A stretch of 64,000 nucleotides of DNA from contig JABAKD010000026.1 in NCBI GenBank assembly GCA_012845835.1, positions 14,980,533 to 15,044,532 of the forward strand, read 5' to 3'. This stretch comes from Undaria pinnatifida. Lineage: Eukaryota > Sar > Phaeophyceae > Laminariales > Alariaceae. Below the pieces are notes generated by a model. The model did not search any database, was not told the origin of the DNA, and saw only the letters and a list, made by a program, of their open reading frames with translations. Below are positions 34,301 to 39,600 of the stretch, in pieces (within the stretch, counting starts at the first letter, position 1; every line of letters starts with the position of its first letter). Made by a program: the position numbers and the translations under genes.

Positions 34301-36358
34301 CGTAAAAAACGTATGTCAGAGGAAGGGCTCCGAAAAAACGCTACGGCCCACCGGTGTTTGAGTATGTGACACAACGACGAATCTATTCCATGTAATGTGT
34401 GTCGTTGAGGCTTGTGCGTTTGAGCGCGGTCAATATTCTTCACCTGTCTTCGATGGTCGTGGTATGACCGTGCATGCAGCATGTGCATGGGTCCAACAGT
34501 GCTCCGACGTCCAAAACAGTTCGTGAAAAATTTGTCCTGCCAATGGTTTGTAGCGAGAGGCCCGTCAAATAGGCGGCCTACATCCGATACTCTAACTATG
34601 GCTACCCGCCCTTCGGTATTCAGGGAGTGCGGTTGAATCACGCAAGCCTATACAAAAGTCCTTGTTTTTTAAGCAATTTTGGTTGTCCATGTTTTCTAAA
34701 TATTTTATCGAATTTCCCGGTTAATAGATACAAAAATATCAAATGTGAATTATATGTAACAAGCAATGTAATATACTCCGGAGTATATATTCGATCTAGA
34801 AAGATAATTCTCTGAAAAATGGTCTAGCTACTTATGTGGAAATCGCAACTTCTCTAAACAGTACCAATAAATTTCACCCTGGTATTTGCTGGGCGACATG
34901 AGGCTACGCTTCCGAAACACCGTAAAAACGTTTGACGAGACACAAAACATTAGGATTATACCACCAATACTGCAATCTGGCGGAGGGATTTTTTTTTCCC
35001 TGGGATCTATTCTCCCTGCACCTTAGTATCGTTCGATCAGGCAACAAAAAGTTTTGCCATCGAGGTGGCACTTCCCGGGAATCACGATGTTTGTTGTTTC
35101 ACCGGTCTACTCAATCTTTAACTTGTTTTTCGTTTTCATTGTCTTTTTCACAATCATACAATCATACAATCATACAACCATACAATCATACAATCATATC
35201 ATATTGCCTCTAGGCCATGGGATTTCTCATCATCATCGTCATCGTCATCATCATCATCATCATCATCATCGTCATCTTCGTCATTATCATCGTCTTCGTC
35301 ATCATAATCATCGTCGTCATCGTCATCATCATTATCATAAACTTGCACACGTATATATCGATGCATGTTTCTTGTGTGGTAGAGAGGTTCTCTGGGCAGG
35401 ACCCCCGCAACGATCACGGTGCACCTGTGCCGTACCTGTGCCGTACCATGTCTCGCGGAAGCCACTCCTTAACTTCATGAGGAGATAATTATGCCGATAC
35501 TGGCCTTAAATTTGTGGCGTGATCAACACCACGACACGACCGCCTCCACAGCAACGCACATCCGCCAACAGTGAACCCAACGATTACCGAATAACCTCAA
35601 GAACCGTATCCTCCAGACCTCGTCCTCGTCAGCACTTTTACACCATCGGGAGGATATTCGTACTTTCAACTATCAAACTAAATTCCTTAATCCAACTCTC
35701 GAATGCAGCACCGATGTTAATGCTCTGTCCGCGTGGAGCCTTGATCAAATTTCGGAAAATCCGTCCTTTTCGGACGGGAACGACCGAAATTCAGCAATAC
35801 CAGGCACCTAACATGCTCTACAAATATCCATGCGGTGCGGTTCAGTCGCGTACTGCTTATCACACCCCACGCCAAAAGTGTGAAAATGTCATCATGGTAC
35901 CGTGGTATCCGGCGCGGGTATGAGACGCAACGGCAAGGCGCAAACAGACTGATGCCTGTTTTTTCTAGTTTGGTTTGAACGAAGTAGCCACGAACATCGG
36001 CAAGGGAAAACGTAAGCTAAGCCATCGCCCGCCGCACAAAACGGAATGTAGTTAGTGTCTTTATTATTGAGGTATTCCAAGTGCATTCCACCCCCTTCTA
36101 CTCTCCAAATCTTCATATACTTCGAAAATAATTGGCTTTTATTTTTTCACAACAGCAACAAATATCTAATAGAAGACATACCATCCTGGAACACAAGTTT
36201 CACCACATATGTTGGCGCATGTGCACATGATGTTGTCCATTCAGGTTTGACACCAAATGGCAAGAGGAAGGTCGTCGGGGACGTGGACTACGGGATGGCC
36301 CGCTGCAAGGCGTCATATATCACCCCGGTGCCGGGAGGCGTCGGACCGATGACAGTCG
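10214..36358 (+). CDS. hypX-folD: HypX-FolD fusion gene (19 exons, last exon not found)
   Basis: Join of 10214-10362, 15191-15389, 17231-17432, 18140-18270, 19987-20072, 20478-20746, 21119-21354, 23301-23513, 24456-24632, 25418-25594, 28491-28595, 29827-29919, 30185-30390, 30711-30831, 31172-31264, 31667-31772, 32597-32808, 33841-33949 and 36245-36358. Every junction keeps phase, giving about 999 residues so far. Residues 1-89 are a possible targeting peptide and linker, 90-425 the formyltransferase-like half of HypX, 425-695 its enoyl-CoA-hydratase-like half, and 699-999 FolD. Key motifs are [51 protein letters not shown], then [34 protein letters not shown] and [11 protein letters not shown]. 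Bacterial HypX uses 10-formyl-THF to make CO for [NiFe]-hydrogenase. FolD makes 10-formyl-THF. The domain assignment is strong. The cellular role in a eukaryote is inference. Confidence 0.93.
10363..15190. other. Intron 1 (or upstream region), 4.8 kb
   Basis: It contains a run of 23 C at 13226-13248, a plus-strand open frame of 181 codons at 11764-12309 with no recognised domain, and an isolated perfect donor-like CAG|GTAAGT at 12329, which could end an untranslated or alternative exon. If exon 1 is wrong, the promoter of the gene should lie here. The 3' end has a strong pyrimidine tract at about 15145-15165. Confidence 0.4.
15191..15389 (+). CDS. hypX-folD: HypX-FolD exon 2: start of the formyltransferase-like domain
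   Basis: It encodes a linker and then [20 protein letters not shown] and QKGHQ, the conserved start of HypX (bacterial proteins begin in the same way and put a Ser/Thr-Gln in this position). The donor is CAG|GTACGG, phase 0. The acceptor at 15190 (AAACAG) follows a T-rich tract. Two in-frame Met codons (15222 and 15309) are possible starts. The second would give a HypX of bacterial length without extension. Confidence 0.85.
15390..17230. other. Intron 2, with an exon-like segment at 15515
   Basis: After a good acceptor (TTTTGTCAG, 15514) the in-frame reading is [19 protein letters not shown], which resembles the strand-helix segment that exon 3 encodes as [13 protein letters not shown]. No usable donor in phase follows before the stop at 15626. 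No other feature is recognised. Confidence 0.4.
17231..17432 (+). CDS. hypX-folD: HypX-FolD exon 3: formyl-THF-binding core
   Basis: It encodes residues 117-183: [13 protein letters not shown], then [19 protein letters not shown] and [17 protein letters not shown]. The His-Pro-Gly-x-x-Gly-Asp-Arg-Gly and Asp-Trp-Ala elements are the HypX version of the formyltransferase active site that handles 10-formyl-THF. The length of the [12 protein letters not shown] segment matches bacterial HypX exactly across the exon 2-3 join. The donor is AAG|GTACGT, phase 1. Confidence 0.95.
17433..18139. other. Intron 3
   Basis: About 700 bases with no recognised repeat or RNA. It ends in TTTGGGCAG. Confidence 0.7.
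18140..18270 (+). CDS. hypX-folD: HypX-FolD exon 4: end of the formyltransferase N domain
   Basis: Residues 184-227: [20 protein letters not shown], then VWKSSTF and a Lys-Ser-Ala-Leu-Tyr. The WGVTxLQAxxEMDAG block is diagnostic for HypX, and the Asp in it corresponds to the catalytic Asp region of formyltransferases. The phase-1 acceptor restores a Gly codon. The donor is AAG|GTGCGA, phase 0. Confidence 0.94.
18346..18613. repeat. Palindrome-bearing MITE-like element, copy 2 (best preserved)
   Basis: Terminal inverted repeats of about 20 bases: AAGGCTACGGTAGGGGGG on the left and CCCCCCTACCGTAGCC on the right. Inside each end is another palindrome: GAGCCACTCGCACGAGTGGC on the left (about 18389-18410) and GGGGTTACTCGCGCGAGTGA on the right (about 18535-18558). 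The interior includes GCGCAGCTTAGATCACC, which recurs in the other copies as GCAGCGT(A/G)G-like. No target duplication is clear and no coding capacity exists. Confidence 0.8.
18700..19900 (-). pseudogene. Antisense protein-like region of unknown family in intron 4
   Basis: Minus-strand frames at 19862-19629, 19367-19152 and 19251-18778 (157 codons) have non-repetitive, protein-like composition. The last includes [20 protein letters not shown] and later [19 protein letters not shown]. Stops and shifts separate them, so an inserted gene has probably decayed. I do not recognise the family. A structural or replication gene of a DNA virus or large DNA transposon would be possible, but nothing shows it. 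Confidence 0.35.
19987..20072 (+). CDS. hypX-folD: HypX-FolD exon 5: helix linking the two formyltransferase subdomains
   Basis: Residues 228-255: [20 protein letters not shown], then PPRPLDY. In bacterial HypX the same spot reads as an Ala-rich helix, then Arg-Phe and Pro-x-Pro-Leu-Asp-Tyr. The distance from the Leu-Tyr of exon 4 to the Phe is exactly conserved. This exon is missed by simple open-frame searches because it is only 86 bases. Donor CAG|GTGGGT, phase 2. Confidence 0.9.
20073..20477. other. Intron 5
   Basis: About 400 bases with no recognised feature. It ends in a pyrimidine-rich CCTGTTTCCAG. Confidence 0.8.
20478..20746 (+). CDS. hypX-folD: HypX-FolD exon 6: formyltransferase C-terminal-like subdomain
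   Basis: Residues 256-345: [20 protein letters not shown], then [20 protein letters not shown]. The PTMKxADRAxDW block is conserved in HypX. It ends with GDPVG at a GTGAGC donor (20746, phase 1). A longer open frame runs on to 20850, but only this donor gives the right phase and length for exon 7. The Gly/Glu-rich segment around residues 310-335 is longer than I expect for bacteria. Confidence 0.88.
20747..21118. other. Intron 6
   Basis: About 370 bases with no recognised feature. It ends in AAATATAG, a weak pyrimidine tract but the only acceptor in phase. Confidence 0.75.
21119..21354 (+). CDS. hypX-folD: HypX-FolD exon 7: end of the formyltransferase half, linker to the hydratase half
   Basis: Residues 346-424: [20 protein letters not shown], then QMKR, and a linker with [15 protein letters not shown] ending TFQE. 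The GAVLxxCxDGxGLWI stretch is the last beta-strand pair of the formyltransferase C subdomain in HypX. Donor GAG|GTATTC, phase 0. Confidence 0.9.
22080..22590 (+). repeat. Foldback-element arm, isolated copy
   Basis: It shares in order GATAAACTGxTGCAT, CTGTCAxATTTT, TTTCCGCGCACAGAC, CATCACCCxGTTGACCCTGA, CCTTAAxGAGG and CACGCGCGATCGGAGTATCAC-like segments with 25800-26200, and in inverted form with 26240-26640. No partner arm is seen here, so it may be half an element. No coding capacity. Confidence 0.75.
22788..22950. repeat. GAGCTCC-ended inverted-repeat element, second copy
   Basis: It starts GAGCTCCTCACACGAGGAAC and ends GTCATGTCAGGAGCTC. Its interior GCGAACGAATGCCTCCGAAGC matches, in inverse, the copy at 2008-2180. 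It looks like a non-autonomous DNA element. Confidence 0.6.
23301..23513 (+). CDS. hypX-folD: HypX-FolD exon 8: start of the enoyl-CoA-hydratase-like domain
   Basis: Residues 425-495: [20 protein letters not shown], then [33 protein letters not shown]. The [11 protein letters not shown] and NGIxLNxIEA motifs are specific to the HypX hydratase-like half, where CoA-bound substrate sits. The third residue of the NGIHLN motif I expect in bacteria is Asn here. Acceptor GGGACAG, donor ATG|GTAAGA, both phase 0. Confidence 0.95.
23514..24455. other. Intron 8 with a MITE-like copy
   Basis: A relative of the palindromic MITE lies at about 23776-24060 (GACCAATGGTACGGTAGGGG, then TATCACTCGCGCGAGAAACC). 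The rest shows nothing recognised. The intron ends T-rich, in ACCCATGAAG. Confidence 0.7.
23776..24060. repeat. Palindrome-bearing MITE-like element, copy 3
   Basis: The left end GACCAATGGTACGGTAGG is the inverse of the sequence at 42671-42690 near another family member. The inner palindrome is CACTCGCGCGAGAAA, slightly decayed. The right end near 24060 is not clear. Confidence 0.5.
24456..24632 (+). CDS. hypX-folD: HypX-FolD exon 9: oxyanion-hole region of the hydratase-like domain
   Basis: Residues 496-554: [18 protein letters not shown], then [20 protein letters not shown], and [10 protein letters not shown]. The GNAGAGG segment corresponds to the oxyanion-hole loop of the crotonase fold, and NPHYK holds the Tyr that structural work on bacterial HypX places at the active site (family knowledge). 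Acceptor and donor (AAG|GTACTA) are phase 0. Confidence 0.95.
24633..25417. other. Intron 9
   Basis: About 785 bases. Two weakly similar segments near 24620-24680 and 24745-24810 (CACTACAAGG / CGCTGCCAGG, then TAGCAACGCCTAC-GACAGCT) suggest a local tandem duplication of the exon-intron border. Nothing else is recognised. Confidence 0.6.
25418..25594 (+). CDS. hypX-folD: HypX-FolD exon 10: hydratase-like domain, second half
   Basis: Residues 555-613: [19 protein letters not shown], then [20 protein letters not shown]. The GxEYWTxxLxRRVG block, including the Glu thought to act with the NPHYK Tyr, is a HypX signature. It appears one residue shorter between Tyr and Glu than my recollection of bacterial HypX. 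Donor GAG|GTGAGC at 25594, phase 0. The open frame beyond is intronic. Confidence 0.93.
25595..28490. other. Intron 10 with a large foldback element and G-rich tracts
   Basis: At 2.9 kb this is the longest intron inside the certain gene. It contains the head-to-head foldback arms (25800-26640), G-rich sequence at 26550-26790 and 26941-26981 with runs of 18 G, and an unrecognised plus-strand open frame of 153 codons at 27509-27970 with many Cys and His, which I do not call a gene. Confidence 0.6.
25800..26640. mobile_element. Long foldback (inverted-repeat) element
   Basis: Arms of about 400 bases at 25800-26200 and 26240-26640 are inverted copies of each other. They are marked by CTGATAGCTACACTGTAG / CTACACTGAAATTGC-type blocks, the shared segment TGTGTGTCCTCATTAAGGAT in one arm and its inverse in the other, and CTTGCAGAGTTGAGTTTCG against the inverse near 26262. 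The AT-rich spacer is about 40 bases. The transcript of this intron would form a long hairpin. The single arm at 22080-22590 belongs to the same family. This resembles foldback transposons. No transposase is seen. Confidence 0.75.
28491..28595 (+). CDS. hypX-folD: HypX-FolD exon 11: C-terminal helices of HypX
   Basis: Residues 614-648: [20 protein letters not shown], then [15 protein letters not shown]. It aligns with the charged helix that follows the crotonase core in HypX. Acceptor GACACAG, phase 0. The end of homology falls at GAGAAG|GCGAGT, which has GC in place of GT, so intron 11 looks like a GC-AG intron. A GT-based donor in phase is not available nearby. Confidence 0.85.
28596..29826. 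other. Intron 11 (GC-AG type)
   Basis: It starts GCGAGT, otherwise a perfect donor context (AAG|GxGAGT), and ends GTCACGCAG. No repeat is recognised. Plus-strand frames near 28696-28950 and minus-strand ones near 29538-29792 carry no known motif. Confidence 0.65.
29827..29919 (+). CDS. hypX-folD: HypX-FolD exon 12: HypX C-terminal motif
   Basis: Residues 649-679: [16 protein letters not shown], then [12 protein letters not shown]. The ELxRMxxxF and YHxARxxFVxK blocks close nearly every bacterial HypX. Donor AAG|GTAAAA, phase 0. Confidence 0.94.
30185..30390 (+). CDS. hypX-folD: HypX-FolD exon 13: fusion exon (HypX tail plus FolD start)
   Basis: Residues 680-747. It opens [16 protein letters not shown], which follows FVYK just as the Thr-Pro-x-His tail does in bacterial HypX. 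It continues at once with [19 protein letters not shown], the first helix of FolD, and later [10 protein letters not shown], its first core strand. Because both parts share one exon and one frame, the two enzymes must be made as one chain. Acceptor ATGCAG (30184) has a weak pyrimidine tract. Donor CGG|GTGAGT, phase 2. Confidence 0.92.
30391..30710. other. Intron 13
   Basis: 320 bases, G/T-rich on the plus strand. Nothing else recognised. It ends AATTTATCAG. Confidence 0.8.
30711..30831 (+). CDS. hypX-folD: HypX-FolD exon 14: FolD catalytic Lys region
   Basis: Residues 748-788: [20 protein letters not shown], then [13 protein letters not shown]. SxxYVxxK holds the Tyr and the catalytic Lys of methylene-THF dehydrogenase/cyclohydrolase. 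Both are present. The loop before it is one residue shorter than usual (GRPDS where I expect GDRPDS). Donor AAG|GTATGG, phase 0. Confidence 0.94.
30832..31171. other. Intron 14
   Basis: 340 bases with nothing recognised. It ends TCGGAACAG. Confidence 0.8.
31172..31264 (+). CDS. hypX-folD: HypX-FolD exon 15: FolD QMPLP substrate motif
   Basis: Residues 789-819: [20 protein letters not shown], then [11 protein letters not shown]. The LN-x-D-x(n)-GIxVQxPLP signature is complete, and its Gln is part of the cyclohydrolase active site. Phase 0 on both sides, donor AAG|GTAGTC. Confidence 0.95.
31265..31666. other. Intron 15
   Basis: 400 bases with no recognised feature. It ends CATCTACTAG. Confidence 0.8.
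31667..31772 (+). CDS. hypX-folD: HypX-FolD exon 16: variant of the FolD P-x-KDVDG region
   Basis: Residues 820-854: [20 protein letters not shown], then KIFNGE. In FolD this position normally reads Pro-x-Lys-Asp-Val-Asp-Gly-Phe-His. Here it is VHKGADACH: the second Asp and the His are kept but the first Asp and the Gly are changed. Acceptor phase 0, donor ACAG|GTAAAC, phase 1. Confidence 0.9.
31773..32596. other. Intron 16 with a MITE-like copy
   Basis: It carries palindromic MITE copy 4 (about 32150-32440, right end CTACCCGTAGCCTTGGT). At about 31872 a GGAGGCTACGGCAGGCGGCCTCC palindrome stands alone. Nothing else is recognised. Confidence 0.65.
32150..32440. repeat. Palindrome-bearing MITE-like element, copy 4
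   Basis: The right end GGGTAAACCCTCTACCCGTA, continuing GCCTTGGT, is the inverse of the left end of copy 2. Inside, GCAGTGGCTCGGGGTCACTC and GCGCGTGTGCCCCCC form the decayed palindrome. GGCCTACTATAATATTGCGGG inside recurs, inverted, near 41660. The left end is not clear. Confidence 0.6.
32597..32808 (+). CDS. hypX-folD: HypX-FolD exon 17: FolD nucleotide-binding domain
   Basis: Residues 855-925: [20 protein letters not shown], then [20 protein letters not shown] and [17 protein letters not shown]. CTPxG and GxSxxVGxPMAxxL are the FolD NAD(P)-binding signatures. The usual Arg of Gly-Arg-Ser is Lys here, and the usual PCTP is SCTP. The phase-1 join restores Gly. Donor AAG|GTGACT, phase 0. Confidence 0.95.
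32809..33840. other. Intron 17
   Basis: About 1 kb with no recognised gene or repeat. It ends CCCCCTGTGAAG. Confidence 0.7.
33841..33949 (+). CDS. hypX-folD: HypX-FolD exon 18: FolD ADI strand
   Basis: Residues 926-961: [17 protein letters not shown], then [18 protein letters not shown]. The ADIxxSAxGxxxLVxxxWIxPGAVVxDV block is standard FolD. The usual Gly after DV is Ala. Acceptor phase 0, donor CAAG|GTCCGA, phase 1. Confidence 0.94.
35151..35205. repeat. AATCATAC tandem repeat
   Basis: Seven or so nearly perfect 8-base units, ending just before CATATCATATTGCC. Confidence 0.9.
35227..35340. repeat. ATC trinucleotide array
   Basis: About 38 units of ATC with GTC interruptions. The poly-Ile, poly-Asp and poly-Met frames here are artefacts of it. 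Confidence 0.95.
36245..36358 (+). CDS. hypX-folD: HypX-FolD exon 19: FolD C-terminal signature
   Basis: Residues 962-999: [16 protein letters not shown], then [24 protein letters not shown] and [11 protein letters not shown] are the second FolD signature. Donor GTCG|GTAGGT leaves one base (phase 1), so at least one more exon, coding roughly 10-25 residues (usually Ala-x-Leu-x-x-Asn-Thr and a helix), is required. I could not place it securely. Confidence 0.95.
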
Positions 36359-36537
36359 GTAGGTTTTCCCGGCCGTGATACTTTGCCGACGGCAGTACAT
36401 AAGCAGTAGCAGTAGCAGTAGCACTCGCAGTAGCAGTAGCAGTCGTATAGTAGAGTAGTATCAATAGTAGTAGTAGTAGTAGTAGTAGTAGCATTAGTAG
36501 TAGTAGCAGCAGCAGCAGTAGCAGAAGCAGCAGTAGC

Positions 36538-36591
<54 letters not shown>

Positions 36592-36660
36592 CGTAGTAGT
36601 GGCAGCAATAGTACTAAACGCATATTTATCGCGTTGGTGCAAATACTGTTTGGCTAGCGG
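36359..36660. repeat. TAG/CAG trinucleotide array at the start of intron 19
   Basis: From 36396 to about 36605 the sequence is AGT/AGC-type trinucleotides. It lies 40 bases after the exon 19 donor. Every unit contains AG, so the array offers dozens of potential acceptors. The poly-Leu and poly-Thr frames on the minus strand are artefacts. Confidence 0.95.
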
Positions 36661-39600
36661 AGATCCTCCTCTCAAGGTCTAAGCACAGCAATATTTGTTA
36701 GAGACGTGACTATTGTGTACTGGTTGCGTACCGGTTACGAGCCATCCCACGATAGTAGTGCAGCATATTCTAAGAATTTTCCGAGCTCCAATATAAGCAG
36801 CTCTTTACCTCAATATCGCCTCAGACATAAACTTGAGGACATCCCTTCGCGCAAACGAACCGACCAACACTCCTATGTGCGCTAGTCGTGTAACCAAAAT
36901 ACTCCCAAACTTGTCATACTATACTACTAACCATACAAACATAGTCCAAAATGGCCCAAAACCTGAAACTCATACCGCACCACGGAGAGGTGACTCTTTC
37001 CTCGGTCGTGTGGGATATATCGCCAGGTCGTTATTTCATTCACGCTGACAATCTGTGCTTAGCTGCGGTCAATAGCCGTACATGACAGCAGCCACTGAAG
37101 CACGCGTCGTCCTTTACACCTTGGTCGTTTTCCTAACAACTCCGGGCCGCTGCAGTGCTTCCCGTGCTCTTCGCACCAACAGTCAAACGAGAACCGCTTG
37201 GCGGTTGAGACGAACCAAATACACCAGAATATGACAGGAGTACATGTGGTGGTAGTGCGACTGTTGTTCGAAGCACGGGTGTTTGCGTGTACATGTATGT
37301 CTAGACAAGAACGCCGGTCAGTGGCTGCAACTCGTACGAGAGTTAGTGTACTTTTACGTTATTCGCACTCGACATAAACTGTTGATCGATGTCTTTCGCC
37401 CCAAAACCATACTATAACCACATGCTCCGCCATACGAGACGTCGTGGTTCTTCCCGGATGAGATAAGGCAACGTGTCACGGTTGCCAGATTGAGTTAATA
37501 ATGCGGGTTTGCCAGAGAGTACGGAATGCATAGCTCATAGATGCCGAGGGGCCCGAGAACCGTATTATCGGACAACTATGCCCAATATGAAACATAGGTA
37601 CAGAGCTCTAGCATGCTAGTTTTCCTGTTCTTAATACTCTGATGCTTGCGTGCGTTTCTTCGTTTGTATGTTTCCTTGCAGTTACCCTGTTTAGTATCTG
37701 CCCCTGGGACTAAAATGTTGCCATGACGGCCGTCCGCCGAAATATAACGTACTCCACCCAGGCATAGTAGGGGCGCCCACAGGGTCTACGTTCTGACGAA
37801 GTACGGCAAAACAGACAGTGATTGTCGCCCCTACACCACCACACCAAGCCCCCCGACACCACCTGACGTCACCCCACCAGACGTCACTCCACCCAACACT
37901 GATGAACTCCACCTACCCCCATTTCACCTGACCCTCTTCCTTACTCCAGCCCTCTCCCCTCCTCACCACGGCCACCTGTATTACGTTGCATTTTGCCCGC
38001 ATAGCTCTTCTGCTTCAGAACACCCTCAACCTCTTCCAAGCACACGGCCGCAAGAAGCGGTAATCGACCGCCAACCAGTGTGGCAATGGGTTCGTTGTAG
38101 TGGCAGTGATTCGTGTTTGGTTGGGAGGGGGGGGAGGGGGGTACTCGTTTTTGCGTCGTCTGGAGGTGTCTCGAGACATAGCAACGCCGTGTCTGAGGGG
38201 AGTTCCAACAATACAAAAGGTTCAACGCTTGAAACATTGTTTGGTATATTTGATCAAGCCAAGACTATATATGGCTGTGAGGTCTAGGCTGAACTCTGGA
38301 TTCCATGAACGGGGGAGAGGTTTTTACTTCGCTCGCTCGCGAGCTCTAGAGAAGCCTATGCGAATCGCACAACCAACCTCGTAACAAACCGCAGCGCGTT
38401 TGCGCTTAAGACCGCCAAGTGTCCCTATCGAAGACTAACCAAGTCCACAAACACAGTCGTTAGGGATTATGTATTCTTGCCGTGGGTTTCAATATATGCA
38501 GACAAAACGTGTCGGTGGGTTGATTGGGTTAGGGTTAAGTCGTTCGTTCGATTACGTTCAGCCATTTGGGTAGTTCGAGTGCAACATAGCTTCAGAGGAA
38601 GTGCAACACAACGAAGGGGGGGGGTTCACAATCGCTTAGTTTTATTCTAAGAAGCATATATACCACCAAGAGATTGGCATCCCGAAAACACTCTTCGAAA
38701 CTTTATGGGAGTTCTCTCTGGGTTGTTTCCGTGGACGGGTTGGTGACGTGTCGGAAAAAGTGTTAATGCTGAACAATGCTTGGTGGTGATCGTTGTGCTT
38801 GACGGTATAGGCCATCACCCGTGTATCTATTGAAGTGTAGCACGTTTCGGCTAAACAGTTTGGTAAATTGACAAGGACGCTGCATAATCCAGCATCGTGG
38901 GTATGCCATTCTCGTATGGCAACATGATTTGGTTTGTGTATATCTTTGGTTTGTGTATATCTACGCCATGGATTTGTTCCATCAAGTGGCACTATTGAAC
39001 AGCGCGGGGAAAACCGGCCATGAGTGACTCACGGAACTTCTCGGGAGGGGATGACGAGCCCCAGTAAAAACTCTTTACTATGATGTACGGCAAGGGGGGG
39101 AAACAGATGGTCTTTATTGTCGGTGACTCTTATCGGTATAAACAGGCCACCGCCCTACTATTTCTAAGAGATTTTTTCGCGTTTGGCGTTCAGTTTGTTC
39201 TGTTTGGGACTATATGACCCCTCATGTAACTGTTGTGAAACTCCGCCAAGACCCAGGTTGGCGAGCGGAATGGCTTTAGCGAGTGGCGTAAACTGACTGG
39301 TTTTATACCATATCCAGTCAACTATGTTACTGGTGACCTTTAATTATTGTAGCGTTGGCTCGATGTTTATCTACAGCATATCTGCGGGCGATGAGTACGT
39401 CGAAAATTTGGCGAGGGCCATTGCGGTGCTTGCCATTTCCAATAAATATTTAGGTCTGAAAACCAAACAGTAAAAAAGCATGATTGTACAATGGATCGTG
39501 ATATGCTCACCTTGGCGCAAAAATAACACGCGCAAAGAATCCGGACCTATGAAACATTATCCTATCCTACCTACTCGATGACCATTCGTGAGTGGGGTTG

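Larger units (their letters stand above)
33950..36244. other. Intron 18 with microsatellites
   Basis: It carries an AATCATAC array at 35151-35205 and an ATC array at 35227-35340. Minus-strand frames at 34168-34641 (157 codons) show no recognised domain. It ends CCATTCAG. Confidence 0.7.

Noticed and set aside
35199-35488. Poly-Ile, poly-Asp and poly-His open frames
   Set aside because: They are six readings of the ATC trinucleotide array and not genes.
10214-36358. Bacterial hypX and folD contamination or a recent bacterial insertion
   Set aside because: The coding parts are split by about 18 spliceosomal-type introns containing the same repeat families as the flanks, so the gene is resident in this genome, whatever its distant origin.
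36288-36675. Poly-Leu and poly-Thr open frames on the minus strand
   Set aside because: They are readings of the TAG/CAG array beside exon 19.
38750-38790. Possible final FolD exon (VLMLNNAWW then stop)
   Set aside because: Phase fits, but the acceptor lacks a pyrimidine tract and nine residues are too few to trust among several similar chance matches.
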